A stretch of 24,810 bases of DNA from NCBI GenBank assembly GCA_937973565.1, contig CALJKQ010000253.1, positions 1 to 24,810 of the forward strand, in the 5' to 3' direction. The translations under genes and the position numbers were made by a program. Of this stretch, positions 1-7,085 are shown in pieces. Every line of letters starts with the position of its first letter. Within the stretch, counting starts at the first letter, position 1. This DNA comes from an uncultured Saprospiraceae bacterium (GTDB lineage: Bacteria > Bacteroidota > Bacteroidia > Chitinophagales > Saprospiraceae). The notes under the pieces are model-generated. The model did not search any database. It was given only the letters and a program-made list of their open reading frames with translations, and was not told where the DNA came from.

Positions 1-736
1 TGTCTTCCTGGTGAATGAACGACATTTCACAGTCGATTTGCGTAAATTCCGGCTGGCGGTCGGCGCGCAGGTCTTCATCGCGAAAACATTTCACGATCTG
101 GAAATACTTGTCGAAGCCGGCCACCATCAGGATTTGTTTGAAGGTCTGCGGACTCTGCGGCAAGGCATAAAACTCTCCCGGATTCATGCGCGAAGGCACC
201 ACAAAGTCCCTGGCCCCTTCAGGGGTAGACTTGATGAGGAAGGGTGTCTCCACCTCTACAAAGCCTTGACTATCGAGGTATTTTCTGGACTCCAGTGCCA
301 GCTTGCTGCGGAAGATGATGTTGTTTTGAACCGGCGTCCTTCTCAGGTCGAGGTATCGGTATTTCATGCGCAGGTCGTCACCCCCATCGGTATTGTCTTC
401 AATGGTAAAGGGTGGGGTAGCCGAGACATTGAGTACTTTTAGTGAAGTGGCCTCCACCTCAATATCTCCGGTGGCACGGTTGGGGTTTTTGCTGCTTCGC
501 TCACGCACGGTACCGGTGATTTGCACCACAAACTCTCTGCCCAGCTTGCGGGCTTCCTGGCACAGCTCTGCATTTTCATCCATGTTGAACACCACCTGGG
601 TAATGCCATATCGGTCTCTCAAATCGAGGAAGGTCAATCCTCCCAGGTCCCTCGCCTTTTGTACCCAACCCGAAAGGGTTACAGGGCTTCCTACATCACT
701 GATTCTCAATTGTCCGCAGTCGTGTGTTCTGTACAT
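1..736 (-). CDS. aspS: Aspartyl-tRNA synthetase, N-terminal part (runs off the left edge)
   Basis: Charges tRNA-Asp with aspartate in the cytoplasm (class II synthetase). About 245 codons are visible from the ATG at 736; the 3' part is outside the window. The translation begins MYRTHDCGQLRI. It continues with the OB-fold anticodon-binding domain (GWVQKARDLGGLTFLDLRDR, about residues 20-40). The start of the catalytic domain follows: YLDLRRTPVQ, then TPEGARDFVVPSR, then ALPQSPQTFKQ. Class II motif 2 is seen as CFRDEDLRADRQPEFTQID close to the edge. There is no in-frame interruption. The spacing matches the long bacterial-type AspRS, which normally has about 580-600 residues. The neighbouring genes are unrelated in function, so it is probably transcribed alone. 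Identification is secure; only the missing 3' end is unknown. Confidence 0.96.
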   Translation of the reverse strand, partial: MYRTHDCGQLRISDVGSPVTLSGWVQKARDLGGLTFLDLRDRYGITQVVFNMDENAELCQEARKLGREFVVQITGTVRERSSKNPNRATGDIEVEATSLKVLNVSATPPFTIEDNTDGGDDLRMKYRYLDLRRTPVQNNIIFRSKLALESRKYLDSQGFVEVETPFLIKSTPEGARDFVVPSRMNPGEFYALPQSPQTFKQILMVAGFDKYFQIVKCFRDEDLRADRQPEFTQIDCEMSFIHQED

Positions 737-755
737 GGTCTTACATTTCAGGGGG

Positions 756-763
756 CAAAGATA
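756..763 (-). promoter_or_regulatory. Putative -7 promoter box of aspS
   Basis: On the minus strand this reads TATCTTTG, a perfect match to the Bacteroidota -7 consensus TAnnTTTG. It lies 20 bases upstream of the aspS ATG and predicts a leader of about a dozen bases. No TTG at the usual -33 spacing is visible, so only the -7 half is supported. Confidence 0.5.
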
Positions 764-791
764 GGCAAAAAGGGGGAAATGTGGTAGGGGT

Positions 792-1060
792 CAATGCGCA
801 CTTCGTGCTCAGGGCAATGCGCACTTCGTGCTCAGGGCAATACGCACTTCGTGCTCAGGGCAATGCGCTTTGCTCAGGTCAATAAATTGAAATAAGTGGA
901 ATATTAGATAAGCTTGGTTGTTGCCGTGCAAGGTTTTGCACGGTTCACTCGTTATCGAGTGAAATCATTCACTCGATTTGCTCCGGAGTCGCAACCACTC
1001 GTTCATGCTTAGGGCAATACGCACTTCGTGCTTAGGGCAATACGCACTTCGTGCTCAGGT
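792..1060 (+). repeat. Left hairpin-repeat array (CAAT-hairpin-TCAGGG units)
   Basis: Direct repeats with a 23-base unit: CAAT, then GCGCACTTCGTGC, then TCAGGG. Three full copies run head to tail at 792-814, 815-837 and 838-860. A shortened 19-base copy follows at 861-879, with GCGCTTTGC as the core. After an interruption holding a palindromic element (912-946) and the hairpin CACTCG-ttat-CGAGTG (946-961), two more full copies lie at 1015-1037 and 1038-1060, with ACGCAC cores and TTAGGG or TCAGGT tails. Each core can fold as GCAC-ttc-GTGC. The array fills most of the 361 bases between aspS and the next gene; no gene is visible there. Units abut without unique spacers, so this is not a CRISPR array. 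Confidence 0.9.
912..946 (+). repeat. 35-base palindromic element, copy 1
   Basis: Contains a perfect 8-bp stem with a 4-base loop, CCGTGCAA-ggtt-TTGCACGG (924-943), preceded by GCTTGGTTGTTG and followed by TTC. A second copy, differing at 3 of 35 positions, lies in inverted orientation at 24282-24316. It resembles a REP-type extragenic palindrome. No REP-associated transposase is in the window. Confidence 0.8.
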
Positions 1061-1067
1061 CAATGCC

Positions 1068-1100
1068 CCCTAATCCCTAATCCCTAATCCCTAATCCCTA
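1068..1100 (+). repeat. Heptanucleotide tandem repeat TAATCCC running into a stop codon
   Basis: Four perfect copies of TAATCCC (1071-1098) with partial units on both sides. Read on the minus strand this is a TAGGGAT tandem repeat. Its first TAG is the stop codon of the gene ending at 1098. Confidence 0.9.
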
Positions 1101-3350
1101 CCACGGAATCTGCTCAATCATGCCCCCAAAATTATGCACAATGCCCACATTGATGGGATAAAGAAAAATCTGGCTCAGCAGCAGGGATTGATCGTCGTTT
1201 GGATTATCAAGTTTGGCTTTGCTGTCCATGTTGTAATCGCCGGGCAGGTAGCCGAAGGCGGCGTTGTAGTTGGATACAAAGAGGGCGTTGCCGGGGTAGG
1301 TGAGTACATCGGTGGTGAGGATGTTGGCGTCATCACCGGGATTGGAAAATTTGACGGTGCCATTGGCGTCAAAATCACCGGCATAGAGGCAGGCATAACC
1401 CGGAAGGATGTTTTTGTTTTGAGCCAGCCCGGTGTAGTCGTAATTGGCGGTGATGCCAAAATCAAAGGTGGGCGTGGTGGCCAGGGTAAAGTCGATGGTG
1501 GCAGCAAGGCCATTAAAGTTGATGGGAGAGGCGGTCATGACGCCTAGGTGGCTTCTGTGTTTTACGGCAATGTAGTATGCCTGGTAGGGTGTATTGGCAA
1601 ATGCTACGGGGCTGGTGCCGTCGATGTCTACAATGTCGCCATCGCGTTGCAGGAGGGCAGATCGGGCGGATATGACAGTGGCAGGATTGCTTGCATCTCT
1701 GAGTTCCAGAAAGACCCAGTCAACGATGGCGTTTTCGCCGGTAGTAAGCAATACGGAAGGGGATGTGATAGAATCGAGGCCACTGAGTATTCCGGCACCT
1801 TTTTCGGCAAATCTTGCTGCCGGAGAATGGATGCCTCCCACTGAAGAAGTAAGATCGTAAACAAGCCCATTGGCGGCCAGAACAGGAAAACGATATGGTG
1901 ATCGTAAGGGCAGATAGGAACTGGCGTTAAAGGGGCTTACCCTAAGGTTGTCTCTCATGAGCGGCTTGCCTTGAGAAGAAAGCCCGGTGGCATTGATGAG
2001 GGCCCCTTCCAGGTAGGCCCTGATTTTGAGGGAAAAGGAAGGAAACACAAAGAGGTAAAGGGTGGCGCTGTCGCAAAACTGCTGGTTGCCGATGGTGGTA
2101 CACACCTGGTAAACAAAATGTGCAGGACCCGAAAAAGTGGGCAGTGGACTGAAAGTAAAACTGCCATTGGCAGCCAGCGTAAATGTACCGGCACTCTGGG
2201 TGATGGTATATGCATTTACGGAAGCTGAGGCAAGGGGATTACACACATCATTGGCCAATACATTGCCTTGCAGGGTGGTGTTGCTGGCACCGGTCCCAAA
2301 ATCATCATTGGCTACACTACTGCCATCGGTGTAAGGAGGAGAGAGGGCAATGACCACCATGGCGGTATCGCACAAGGATGCATTGCCTGTAGCACAAACC
2401 GAGTAAAAGAGGGTATCGGTGCCAAAGGCATCGCTGTAACGCATGTAATGAAGCATACCCGAAATAAAGGAAGCACTTCCTTTTTTGGGAAGTTGTACCA
2501 AAGTAGCCGTATTGCCATCTGCAGTAAGATCCGGCAGGCCAAAGCTGCGGTCATTGAGCAGACAAGGCAAGGTGGCAGCACCTGTGGAATCCACCACTCC
2601 ATGATCGGCATTGGTTACAAAACGCATTTGGGTATCAAAAGTATCTGTCAAGGTGATCAAAAGCCGATTGCTATAAAGCGCGATGCTATCCGAGGATCTT
2701 TTTACACCGATATCATATAGGTATTTACCTTTGGTATGGCCGGTAAATTGATACTGGCCATTGCTTTGCAGGGTCAGGGTTGCCTGAGCACCCGGAGGGC
2801 CATTTATCAGTGTTGCCTGGCTGTGGTAGTGCCAGGGGAAAGAAAGCGAATCATTGGTACGCACACTGCCATGAAGGACTTGATGGGTATAGCCAAAATT
2901 GACATCCGATTTGACGCCTTCGTCTGAGACTACAGTGTAAACTTTGGAGTAGGGACTGCAATAAAAACTAATAGGATAGGAGATGGTAGCCTGGCCTGGG
3001 TTGACGGGGCGGATGACGATCACATCTGTAATACCAATAAGCCTTTCACTGATCCATTCCCCGTTTACAAGTTGGGGCACTACTGTGTCAAAAACAGAAG
3101 CTCCATATGGTTTATGAATAAGCTGAAAAACCGGTCTTTCTGGCAAAGGATGGGTAATTCGCAGCTTGGTAAATATTGCGGTAGAACTTAAATTTTCATG
3201 ATATAAATCAATACCAAGCCGTGCGGTAAAATTTGGAAAACTCTCCTCTAACGAGTTTTTTACGCAACCTGATTGAGCATTGATATTAGGCTTTAGGCAG
3301 CAAAATCCAATAATAACCAGAAATAGTAATTTGACATCATTGTTAATCAT
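1098..3350 (-). CDS. Secreted multidomain protein with Ig/cadherin-like domains and dockerin-like Ca2+ motifs
   Basis: The ATG at 3350 is preferred: it gives a clean signal peptide (MINNDVKLLFLVIIGFCC..NINAQ) and leaves 4 bases after the stop of the upstream gene. An ATG at 3392 would overlap that gene. The mature part has beta-rich segments. One lies at about residues 245-336 (LPCLLNDRSFGLPDL..DTLFYSVCA). A clear cadherin-like/Big_9 unit follows at about 344-437 (NDDFGTG..GNVLANDVC..GSFTFSPLPTFSG). The last 90 residues carry two acidic, EF-hand/dockerin-like loops, GDFDANGTVKFSNPGDDANI and GDYNMDSKAKLDNPNDDQSL, of a type common at the C-termini of secreted Bacteroidota proteins. No T9SS type A sorting domain is present. 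Exact function is unknown; a surface or extracellular, Ca2+-stabilised protein is the inference. It is probably the last gene of a secreted-protein operon. Its stop codon belongs to a heptamer repeat. Confidence 0.75.
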   Translation of the reverse strand: MINNDVKLLFLVIIGFCCLKPNINAQSGCVKNSLEESFPNFTARLGIDLYHENLSSTAIFTKLRITHPLPERPVFQLIHKPYGASVFDTVVPQLVNGEWISERLIGITDVIVIRPVNPGQATISYPISFYCSPYSKVYTVVSDEGVKSDVNFGYTHQVLHGSVRTNDSLSFPWHYHSQATLINGPPGAQATLTLQSNGQYQFTGHTKGKYLYDIGVKRSSDSIALYSNRLLITLTDTFDTQMRFVTNADHGVVDSTGAATLPCLLNDRSFGLPDLTADGNTATLVQLPKKGSASFISGMLHYMRYSDAFGTDTLFYSVCATGNASLCDTAMVVIALSPPYTDGSSVANDDFGTGASNTTLQGNVLANDVCNPLASASVNAYTITQSAGTFTLAANGSFTFSPLPTFSGPAHFVYQVCTTIGNQQFCDSATLYLFVFPSFSLKIRAYLEGALINATGLSSQGKPLMRDNLRVSPFNASSYLPLRSPYRFPVLAANGLVYDLTSSVGGIHSPAARFAEKGAGILSGLDSITSPSVLLTTGENAIVDWVFLELRDASNPATVISARSALLQRDGDIVDIDGTSPVAFANTPYQAYYIAVKHRSHLGVMTASPINFNGLAATIDFTLATTPTFDFGITANYDYTGLAQNKNILPGYACLYAGDFDANGTVKFSNPGDDANILTTDVLTYPGNALFVSNYNAAFGYLPGDYNMDSKAKLDNPNDDQSLLLSQIFLYPINVGIVHNFGGMIEQIPW

Positions 3351-3354
3351 TGAA

Positions 3355-4365
3355 TCAGAGTTTGACAAACTTTTCAACGTACACCTCACCACTTTCTGCC
3401 ACCCACTTCAATATATGAAGCCCTGGGCTGAGCTGTTCAAGGTTGATGGTATTGTTTTCGATAGAGCCACATTGTTCTTTCAAACCCGAAGCGTTTAGGA
3501 TTTCATAACTGGTTTCTATGGGTTCTTTTGATAAAATGTTTAATTCGTTTAATGCAGGGTTGGGAAAAATGGTAAAATTATGTTCATTGATTTCATTGAC
3601 GGATGAAGTAATTTCTTCTCCTATAATAAAATTTAATCCTTCTGCTATTTCTATTCCATCATGGTTAAATGGAATCTTAGAGCTTACGAAATAATCATTA
3701 AAAGCACCACCTGTAAAATAGGCTGTATTAATTACAAAATTGTGAGGTGCCAAGATATCTCTTGCAATATATTTAACATCAAATTTTACATCATTAAAGC
3801 CCTTAATATCATCTACAAAATACAATGCAAGTTGTCTGTTATTTGTCCACACAGTAAAAATTAGTTCAACAAAAGGCAGTAATTTGCCATATGCGTATGT
3901 TAAAGTATTTTTTTCTTCATCAATTATTATTTGCAAATTTATATCATCATTTTGACTGAAGTTAAGTTTAGGACTTATTCCCTTCCATTGAATGACTAGT
4001 CTTTGTTTACCAGGTTCGCCAAACGTTTTATATCCTATTGTAAAACCTTCCCCATCTCCTGCATTTTTAACTTTTTTAATTGGGCAATTAAAAGGTGTAA
4101 AAAGATCAAATTCTCTGGAATTTTTATTACCAAGACCAATATGAATCACATTCCAGTCCAGTATGAAAACAGAATCAATTACTTCGTTAAATAATTTTAT
4201 CGGGTGTTCTAATAAGAAGTACTTATGCCTGGGTATAGAATCTTTGCAAAGTATGAGTTCATTATCTAATTCTTTGTATCCATCATTGTTGTAATGCAAG
4301 GTATAGTCCTGAGCATTCAATTTGAATATGAAAAGAAGAATAGGTAGGGCTATTAGTGATTTCAT
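3355..4365 (-). CDS. Secreted T9SS-sorted protein, tandem paralogue A
   Basis: 336 residues, beginning with the signal peptide MKSLIALPILLFIFKLNAQ. The body has no domain I recognise. It shares a block with the next two genes: LCKDSIP, then an acidic/hydrophobic stretch with DWNVIHIGLGNK, then CPIKKVKN, then RLVIQWKG, then LQIIIDEEKNTLTYAYGK, then LALYFVDD. The last 75 residues form a type A T9SS sorting domain: IFPNPALNELNI, then SYEILNASG, then ENNTINLEQLSPGLHILKW, ending in KFVKL. Only 17 bases separate it from the upstream paralogue and 4 bases from the downstream gene, which suggests one operon. Base composition is visibly AT-richer than in the flanking housekeeping genes. The protein is exported across the outer membrane by T9SS (family knowledge); its role is unknown. 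Confidence 0.8.
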   Translation of the reverse strand: MKSLIALPILLFIFKLNAQDYTLHYNNDGYKELDNELILCKDSIPRHKYFLLEHPIKLFNEVIDSVFILDWNVIHIGLGNKNSREFDLFTPFNCPIKKVKNAGDGEGFTIGYKTFGEPGKQRLVIQWKGISPKLNFSQNDDINLQIIIDEEKNTLTYAYGKLLPFVELIFTVWTNNRQLALYFVDDIKGFNDVKFDVKYIARDILAPHNFVINTAYFTGGAFNDYFVSSKIPFNHDGIEIAEGLNFIIGEEITSSVNEINEHNFTIFPNPALNELNILSKEPIETSYEILNASGLKEQCGSIENNTINLEQLSPGLHILKWVAESGEVYVEKFVKL

Positions 4366-4382
4366 TTTATTAATTGCCTGAC

Positions 4383-5387
4383 TTAAAGCTTAATAAATTT
4401 ATTAATATGCACCTCTCCACTTGAGGTTCTCCATTTCAGCAAATGAAGCCCGGGGCTGAGCTGCTCAATGTAGATGGTGTTGTTTTCGATGTTGCCTCTT
4501 TGTTCTAGCACACCATTTAAGTCAAATATTTCATAGTGTGTCTTTATGGCTTCCTTTGATGAAATGTACAATGCGGATGATGCGGGATTGGGATGAATTT
4601 TTGTTTTTTCATTGTTCAATTCATCTATTACAGCGCTTGTTTTTTCTCCGATCTCAAATACCAGTCCTTCTTTTATTTCTATATCATCGAGGTCAAAGGG
4701 TGTTTTTGAAGTTATAAAATTTTCATCAAATTGTCCACCGGAAAAATAGACAGTATTAAGCTGCATAAGATGAGGGGCAAAGATATCCTTGCCAATGTAA
4801 TTGACTTCATATTTGGCATCATGGTATCCTTTCATATTGTCGACAAAATAGAGGGACAATTGCCGGTCATTGATCCATACACTCAGGATTAATTCTATGA
4901 AAGGAAGTACTTTTCCATAAGCGTAAGATACGGTATTGTGTTCTTCATCTATGATCACCTGCAGGTTGATGGCATCAAATTCACTGTAGGTATAATCGGG
5001 TCTTACTCCCTTCCACTGGATGGTCACTTTTCTTTTGCCAACTTCTCCTTCAATCTTATAGCTGATAGAAAAGCCAACTGAATCGTTTTTAACTTTTTTG
5101 ATGGGGCAGCTTAGCGGAAAAAACAAGTCAATTTCTTTGGATTTCTTCTTGCCAAAGCCAATGTGAATCGTTTTAAAATCCATGATAAATATGGAATCGA
5201 TTTCTTCCTGCAAAACATGGATGGGTTCTTCTAGGGTAAAATACACTCTTTTTGGTATGGTGTCTTTGCATAGGATGGTGGCATCTTCCAATTCACGGTA
5301 AGGTTGTTCCAGAATGGCGAGCGAATAATCCTGGGCGCAAACAGCCAGGTTGACGAGCATAAGGATAGAGAGCAGATTCAATTTCAT
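4383..5387 (-). CDS. Secreted T9SS-sorted protein, tandem paralogue B
   Basis: The frame opens at an ATG at 5444, but the ATG at 5387 gives a proper signal peptide (MKLNLLSILMLVNLAVCAQ) aligned with the one in paralogue A, so it is chosen. It encodes 334 residues. The block order is the same as in paralogue A: LCKDTIPKR, DFKTIHIGFGKKKSKEIDLF, CPIKKVKN, VTIQWKGV, LQVIIDEEHNTVSYAYGK, LSLYFVDN. The T9SS type A tail runs from IHPNPASSALYI to ENNTIYIEQLSPGLHLLKW, ending in KFIKL. It is the closest relative of paralogue A in the window; both protein and DNA (for instance the ENNTI/PGLH region) are alike, pointing to a fairly recent duplication. The 305 bases upstream are AT-rich and show no perfect promoter box. 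Confidence 0.8.
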   Translation of the reverse strand: MKLNLLSILMLVNLAVCAQDYSLAILEQPYRELEDATILCKDTIPKRVYFTLEEPIHVLQEEIDSIFIMDFKTIHIGFGKKKSKEIDLFFPLSCPIKKVKNDSVGFSISYKIEGEVGKRKVTIQWKGVRPDYTYSEFDAINLQVIIDEEHNTVSYAYGKVLPFIELILSVWINDRQLSLYFVDNMKGYHDAKYEVNYIGKDIFAPHLMQLNTVYFSGGQFDENFITSKTPFDLDDIEIKEGLVFEIGEKTSAVIDELNNEKTKIHPNPASSALYISSKEAIKTHYEIFDLNGVLEQRGNIENNTIYIEQLSPGLHLLKWRTSSGEVHINKFIKL

Positions 5388-5681
5388 TGGCTTCCGTTGT
5401 TTTTTATTGAATAAGAGCCAGGCTATCATTTGTTTGAAATTCAAGCAGACAGCCTTATAAAAATTTGTTAGACTAAGCTAATGTATAAAATAATTACAAA
5501 TTATTAAAATATGTAATATAAAATTGGCTGTTGGAAGTTTTTTGGGGTGTTCCGGGATATATCTTTAGACAAAAAAGCGGGGCATATACCCTTTTTTAAG
5601 GGATAGATTTAAAATGTCGAATATAATAAAAGGATCAGAAGTGGGGTAAATATTACAACTCCACAACCAGTATATCACTAA
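5388..5681. other. AT-rich intergenic stretch without a gene
   Basis: About 300 AT-rich bases separate paralogues B and C. Apart from a weak CCCTT-tttt-AAGGG hairpin near 5589-5602 and the terminator-like hairpin at its right edge, I see no gene, RNA or clear promoter. Confidence 0.6.
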
Positions 5682-5701
5682 AAACAGTAAAGCTACTGTT
5701 T
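5682..5701 (-). terminator. Terminator-like hairpin overlapping the stop codon of paralogue C
   Basis: On the minus strand it folds as AAACAGTA-gctt-TACTGTTT, a perfect 8-bp stem with a 4-base loop, within a TGTTTTTAG run. The last sense codons and the TAG stop (5693-5695) form the left arm. The stem is AT-rich, so termination strength is uncertain. Confidence 0.5.
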
Positions 5702-6718
5702 AATGAATTTCCCAAAATGTAATTTTCCATCGTCTGATTGCCATTTCAAAAAGTGCAAGCCTCCAGGTAGGCTTTCTAAATTAATAGTGTTGTTTTCAAT
5801 TTTACCTTTTTGTTCAGTTATACCGGATGGATTATAAATTTCGTATGGGGAGTTTGCTGATTGTTTGGTATTTAGATGCAATTCATTATTTGCTGGTATT
5901 GGGTAAATTTCATGTTTGTTTTCAGTTTCAGGTAATTCATCTGCGGCTGAAACAAGTTGATGGTACCACTTAAACACTGTGCCAAATGCTAATGGTATAC
6001 TTGGAAAATAATAGGATAGATGGGAGCTGTATTGCTCATCTGTATATTTACCATCCAATAGAATGAACTCCGCCACATCAAGTTTGTTCTCATCCTGGTA
6101 AGCTGATGTGATAAAATAAATTTCGTTTCTGGGAGCAGTGAATGACTTAAAGTCATCTATAAAGTAAAGGGCAGGGACGCGTCCTTGTCCGAATAGGGTA
6201 AACCAGGTGTTGAATTCTGATGGCATAGGCCCAAAATGATAAGAAATGCTTTGATCACTTTCATCAAGGATCATTTGTATATTAAATACATCATTGGGTG
6301 AAACGGGATTTTTGGGTTTTACGTCTTTCCACTGTATTCTTAATATGCGGCTGCCCACTTCTCCCTTGAGCTGGTAAGATATGGAAAAGCCGACTGAATC
6401 TGTGGCAGCTATTTTTTTTCTTAATGCAGTATTAAAGGGTACAAAAAGTCTTGATTCTTTAGATTTTTTATTTCCTAAATTGAGGTGAAGCGTATTCCAG
6501 TCTATAATAAAGAATGAGTCTACTTCTTCATGTAAGATAGTTATTGGAGGGTCAATCGTGAAAAAATGTTTACGACCAATAGAATCATTGCACAGGAAAG
6601 TAGGCTCATCCAATGCTTCATAGGATTGGAACCGCGATTCAACTTCTACAGAATAAACTTGTCCCCTGGCAATCAGGTGAAGGTTCAACAAAAGGATAAT
6701 ACTAAATAGATGTTTCAT
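5693..6718 (-). CDS. Secreted T9SS-sorted protein, tandem paralogue C (divergent)
   Basis: 341 residues, signal peptide MKHLFSIILLLNLHLIARGQ. It carries the same blocks as paralogues A and B in diverged form: LCNDSIGRKHFFTIDPPI, DSFFIIDWNTLHLNLGNKKS, VGFSISYQLKGEVGSRIL, RIQWKDVKP, IQMILDESDQSISYHFG, ALYFIDDFKSF. The middle, around residues 195-245, differs most. The C-terminal T9SS type A sorting domain starts at EIYPIPANNELHL, where the usual FPNP is YPIP. It continues with ENNTINLESLPGGLHFLKW and ends KFIKQ. The sorting tail is the best-conserved part across the three genes. It probably has its own terminator overlapping the stop. No known domain is recognised; function unknown. Confidence 0.78.
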   Translation of the reverse strand: MKHLFSIILLLNLHLIARGQVYSVEVESRFQSYEALDEPTFLCNDSIGRKHFFTIDPPITILHEEVDSFFIIDWNTLHLNLGNKKSKESRLFVPFNTALRKKIAATDSVGFSISYQLKGEVGSRILRIQWKDVKPKNPVSPNDVFNIQMILDESDQSISYHFGPMPSEFNTWFTLFGQGRVPALYFIDDFKSFTAPRNEIYFITSAYQDENKLDVAEFILLDGKYTDEQYSSHLSYYFPSIPLAFGTVFKWYHQLVSAADELPETENKHEIYPIPANNELHLNTKQSANSPYEIYNPSGITEQKGKIENNTINLESLPGGLHFLKWQSDDGKLHFGKFIKQ

Positions 6719-7027
6719 TGAGTGAAGTTGATTTAAAAGTTGTTTTTTGATTGTTATTTACAGTTTACCCGATGGAACAAAATAAGCTCATACCATATGA
6801 TAAAATATAAATTCCCAATTGTGCTTTTTTGTATCGAATTTCGGGAAATAGCAGTTAACAATACAAAGTTCTCGCTTTGTATATTAACTTGATATAAATG
6901 ATAGCGAAGTAAAGATAGGAGATAATATATTAATATCAAACTTAATATATAAAAGAGCCAAAATAATGGAATGTTTACTGAAGGTTATCTGAAAACGGCT
7001 GCTATTAGTTGAAATTACGGGATGGGC
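6719..7027. other. AT-rich intergenic region upstream of paralogue C
   Basis: About 310 strongly AT-rich bases. No convincing gene, RNA or perfect TAnnTTTG box was found on the minus strand. A short minus-strand open frame (6754-6939) has no start-region or family support and is not called. The region must hold the promoter for the gene starting at 6718, but I cannot place it. Confidence 0.5.
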
Positions 7028-7063
7028 AAAAAAAAAGCCGGTCCCTTTTGGGAGACCGGCTTT
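7028..7063 (-). terminator. Rho-independent terminator of hppA
   Basis: On the minus strand the arms AAAGCCGGTC and GACCGGCTTT (7054-7063 and 7034-7043) form a 10-bp GC-rich stem. A run of nine T (7036-7028) follows directly. It lies 23 bases past the hppA stop codon. Confidence 0.9.
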
Positions 7064-7085
7064 ACTATTTTGTTAAGCTATGAGC

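Noticed and set aside
11..442. 143-codon plus-strand open frame at the left end
   Set aside because: Antisense of the unmistakable aspS catalytic domain.
792..1060. CRISPR array from regular 23-base repeats
   Set aside because: Units abut head to tail with no unique spacers, and there are no cas genes.
1068..1100. Telomere of a linear replicon, from the TTAGGG-like heptamer
   Set aside because: Only four units, internal to the contig between two genes, and a 7-base rather than eukaryotic 6-base unit.
3351..3392. Upstream ATG (3392) for the dockerin-like protein
   Set aside because: It would overlap the preceding gene and put 14 extra residues before a good signal peptide; the ATG at 3350 fits better.
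6754..6939. 61-codon minus-strand open frame
   Set aside because: Strongly AT-rich with no recognisable motif, promoter or spacing support; likely chance.
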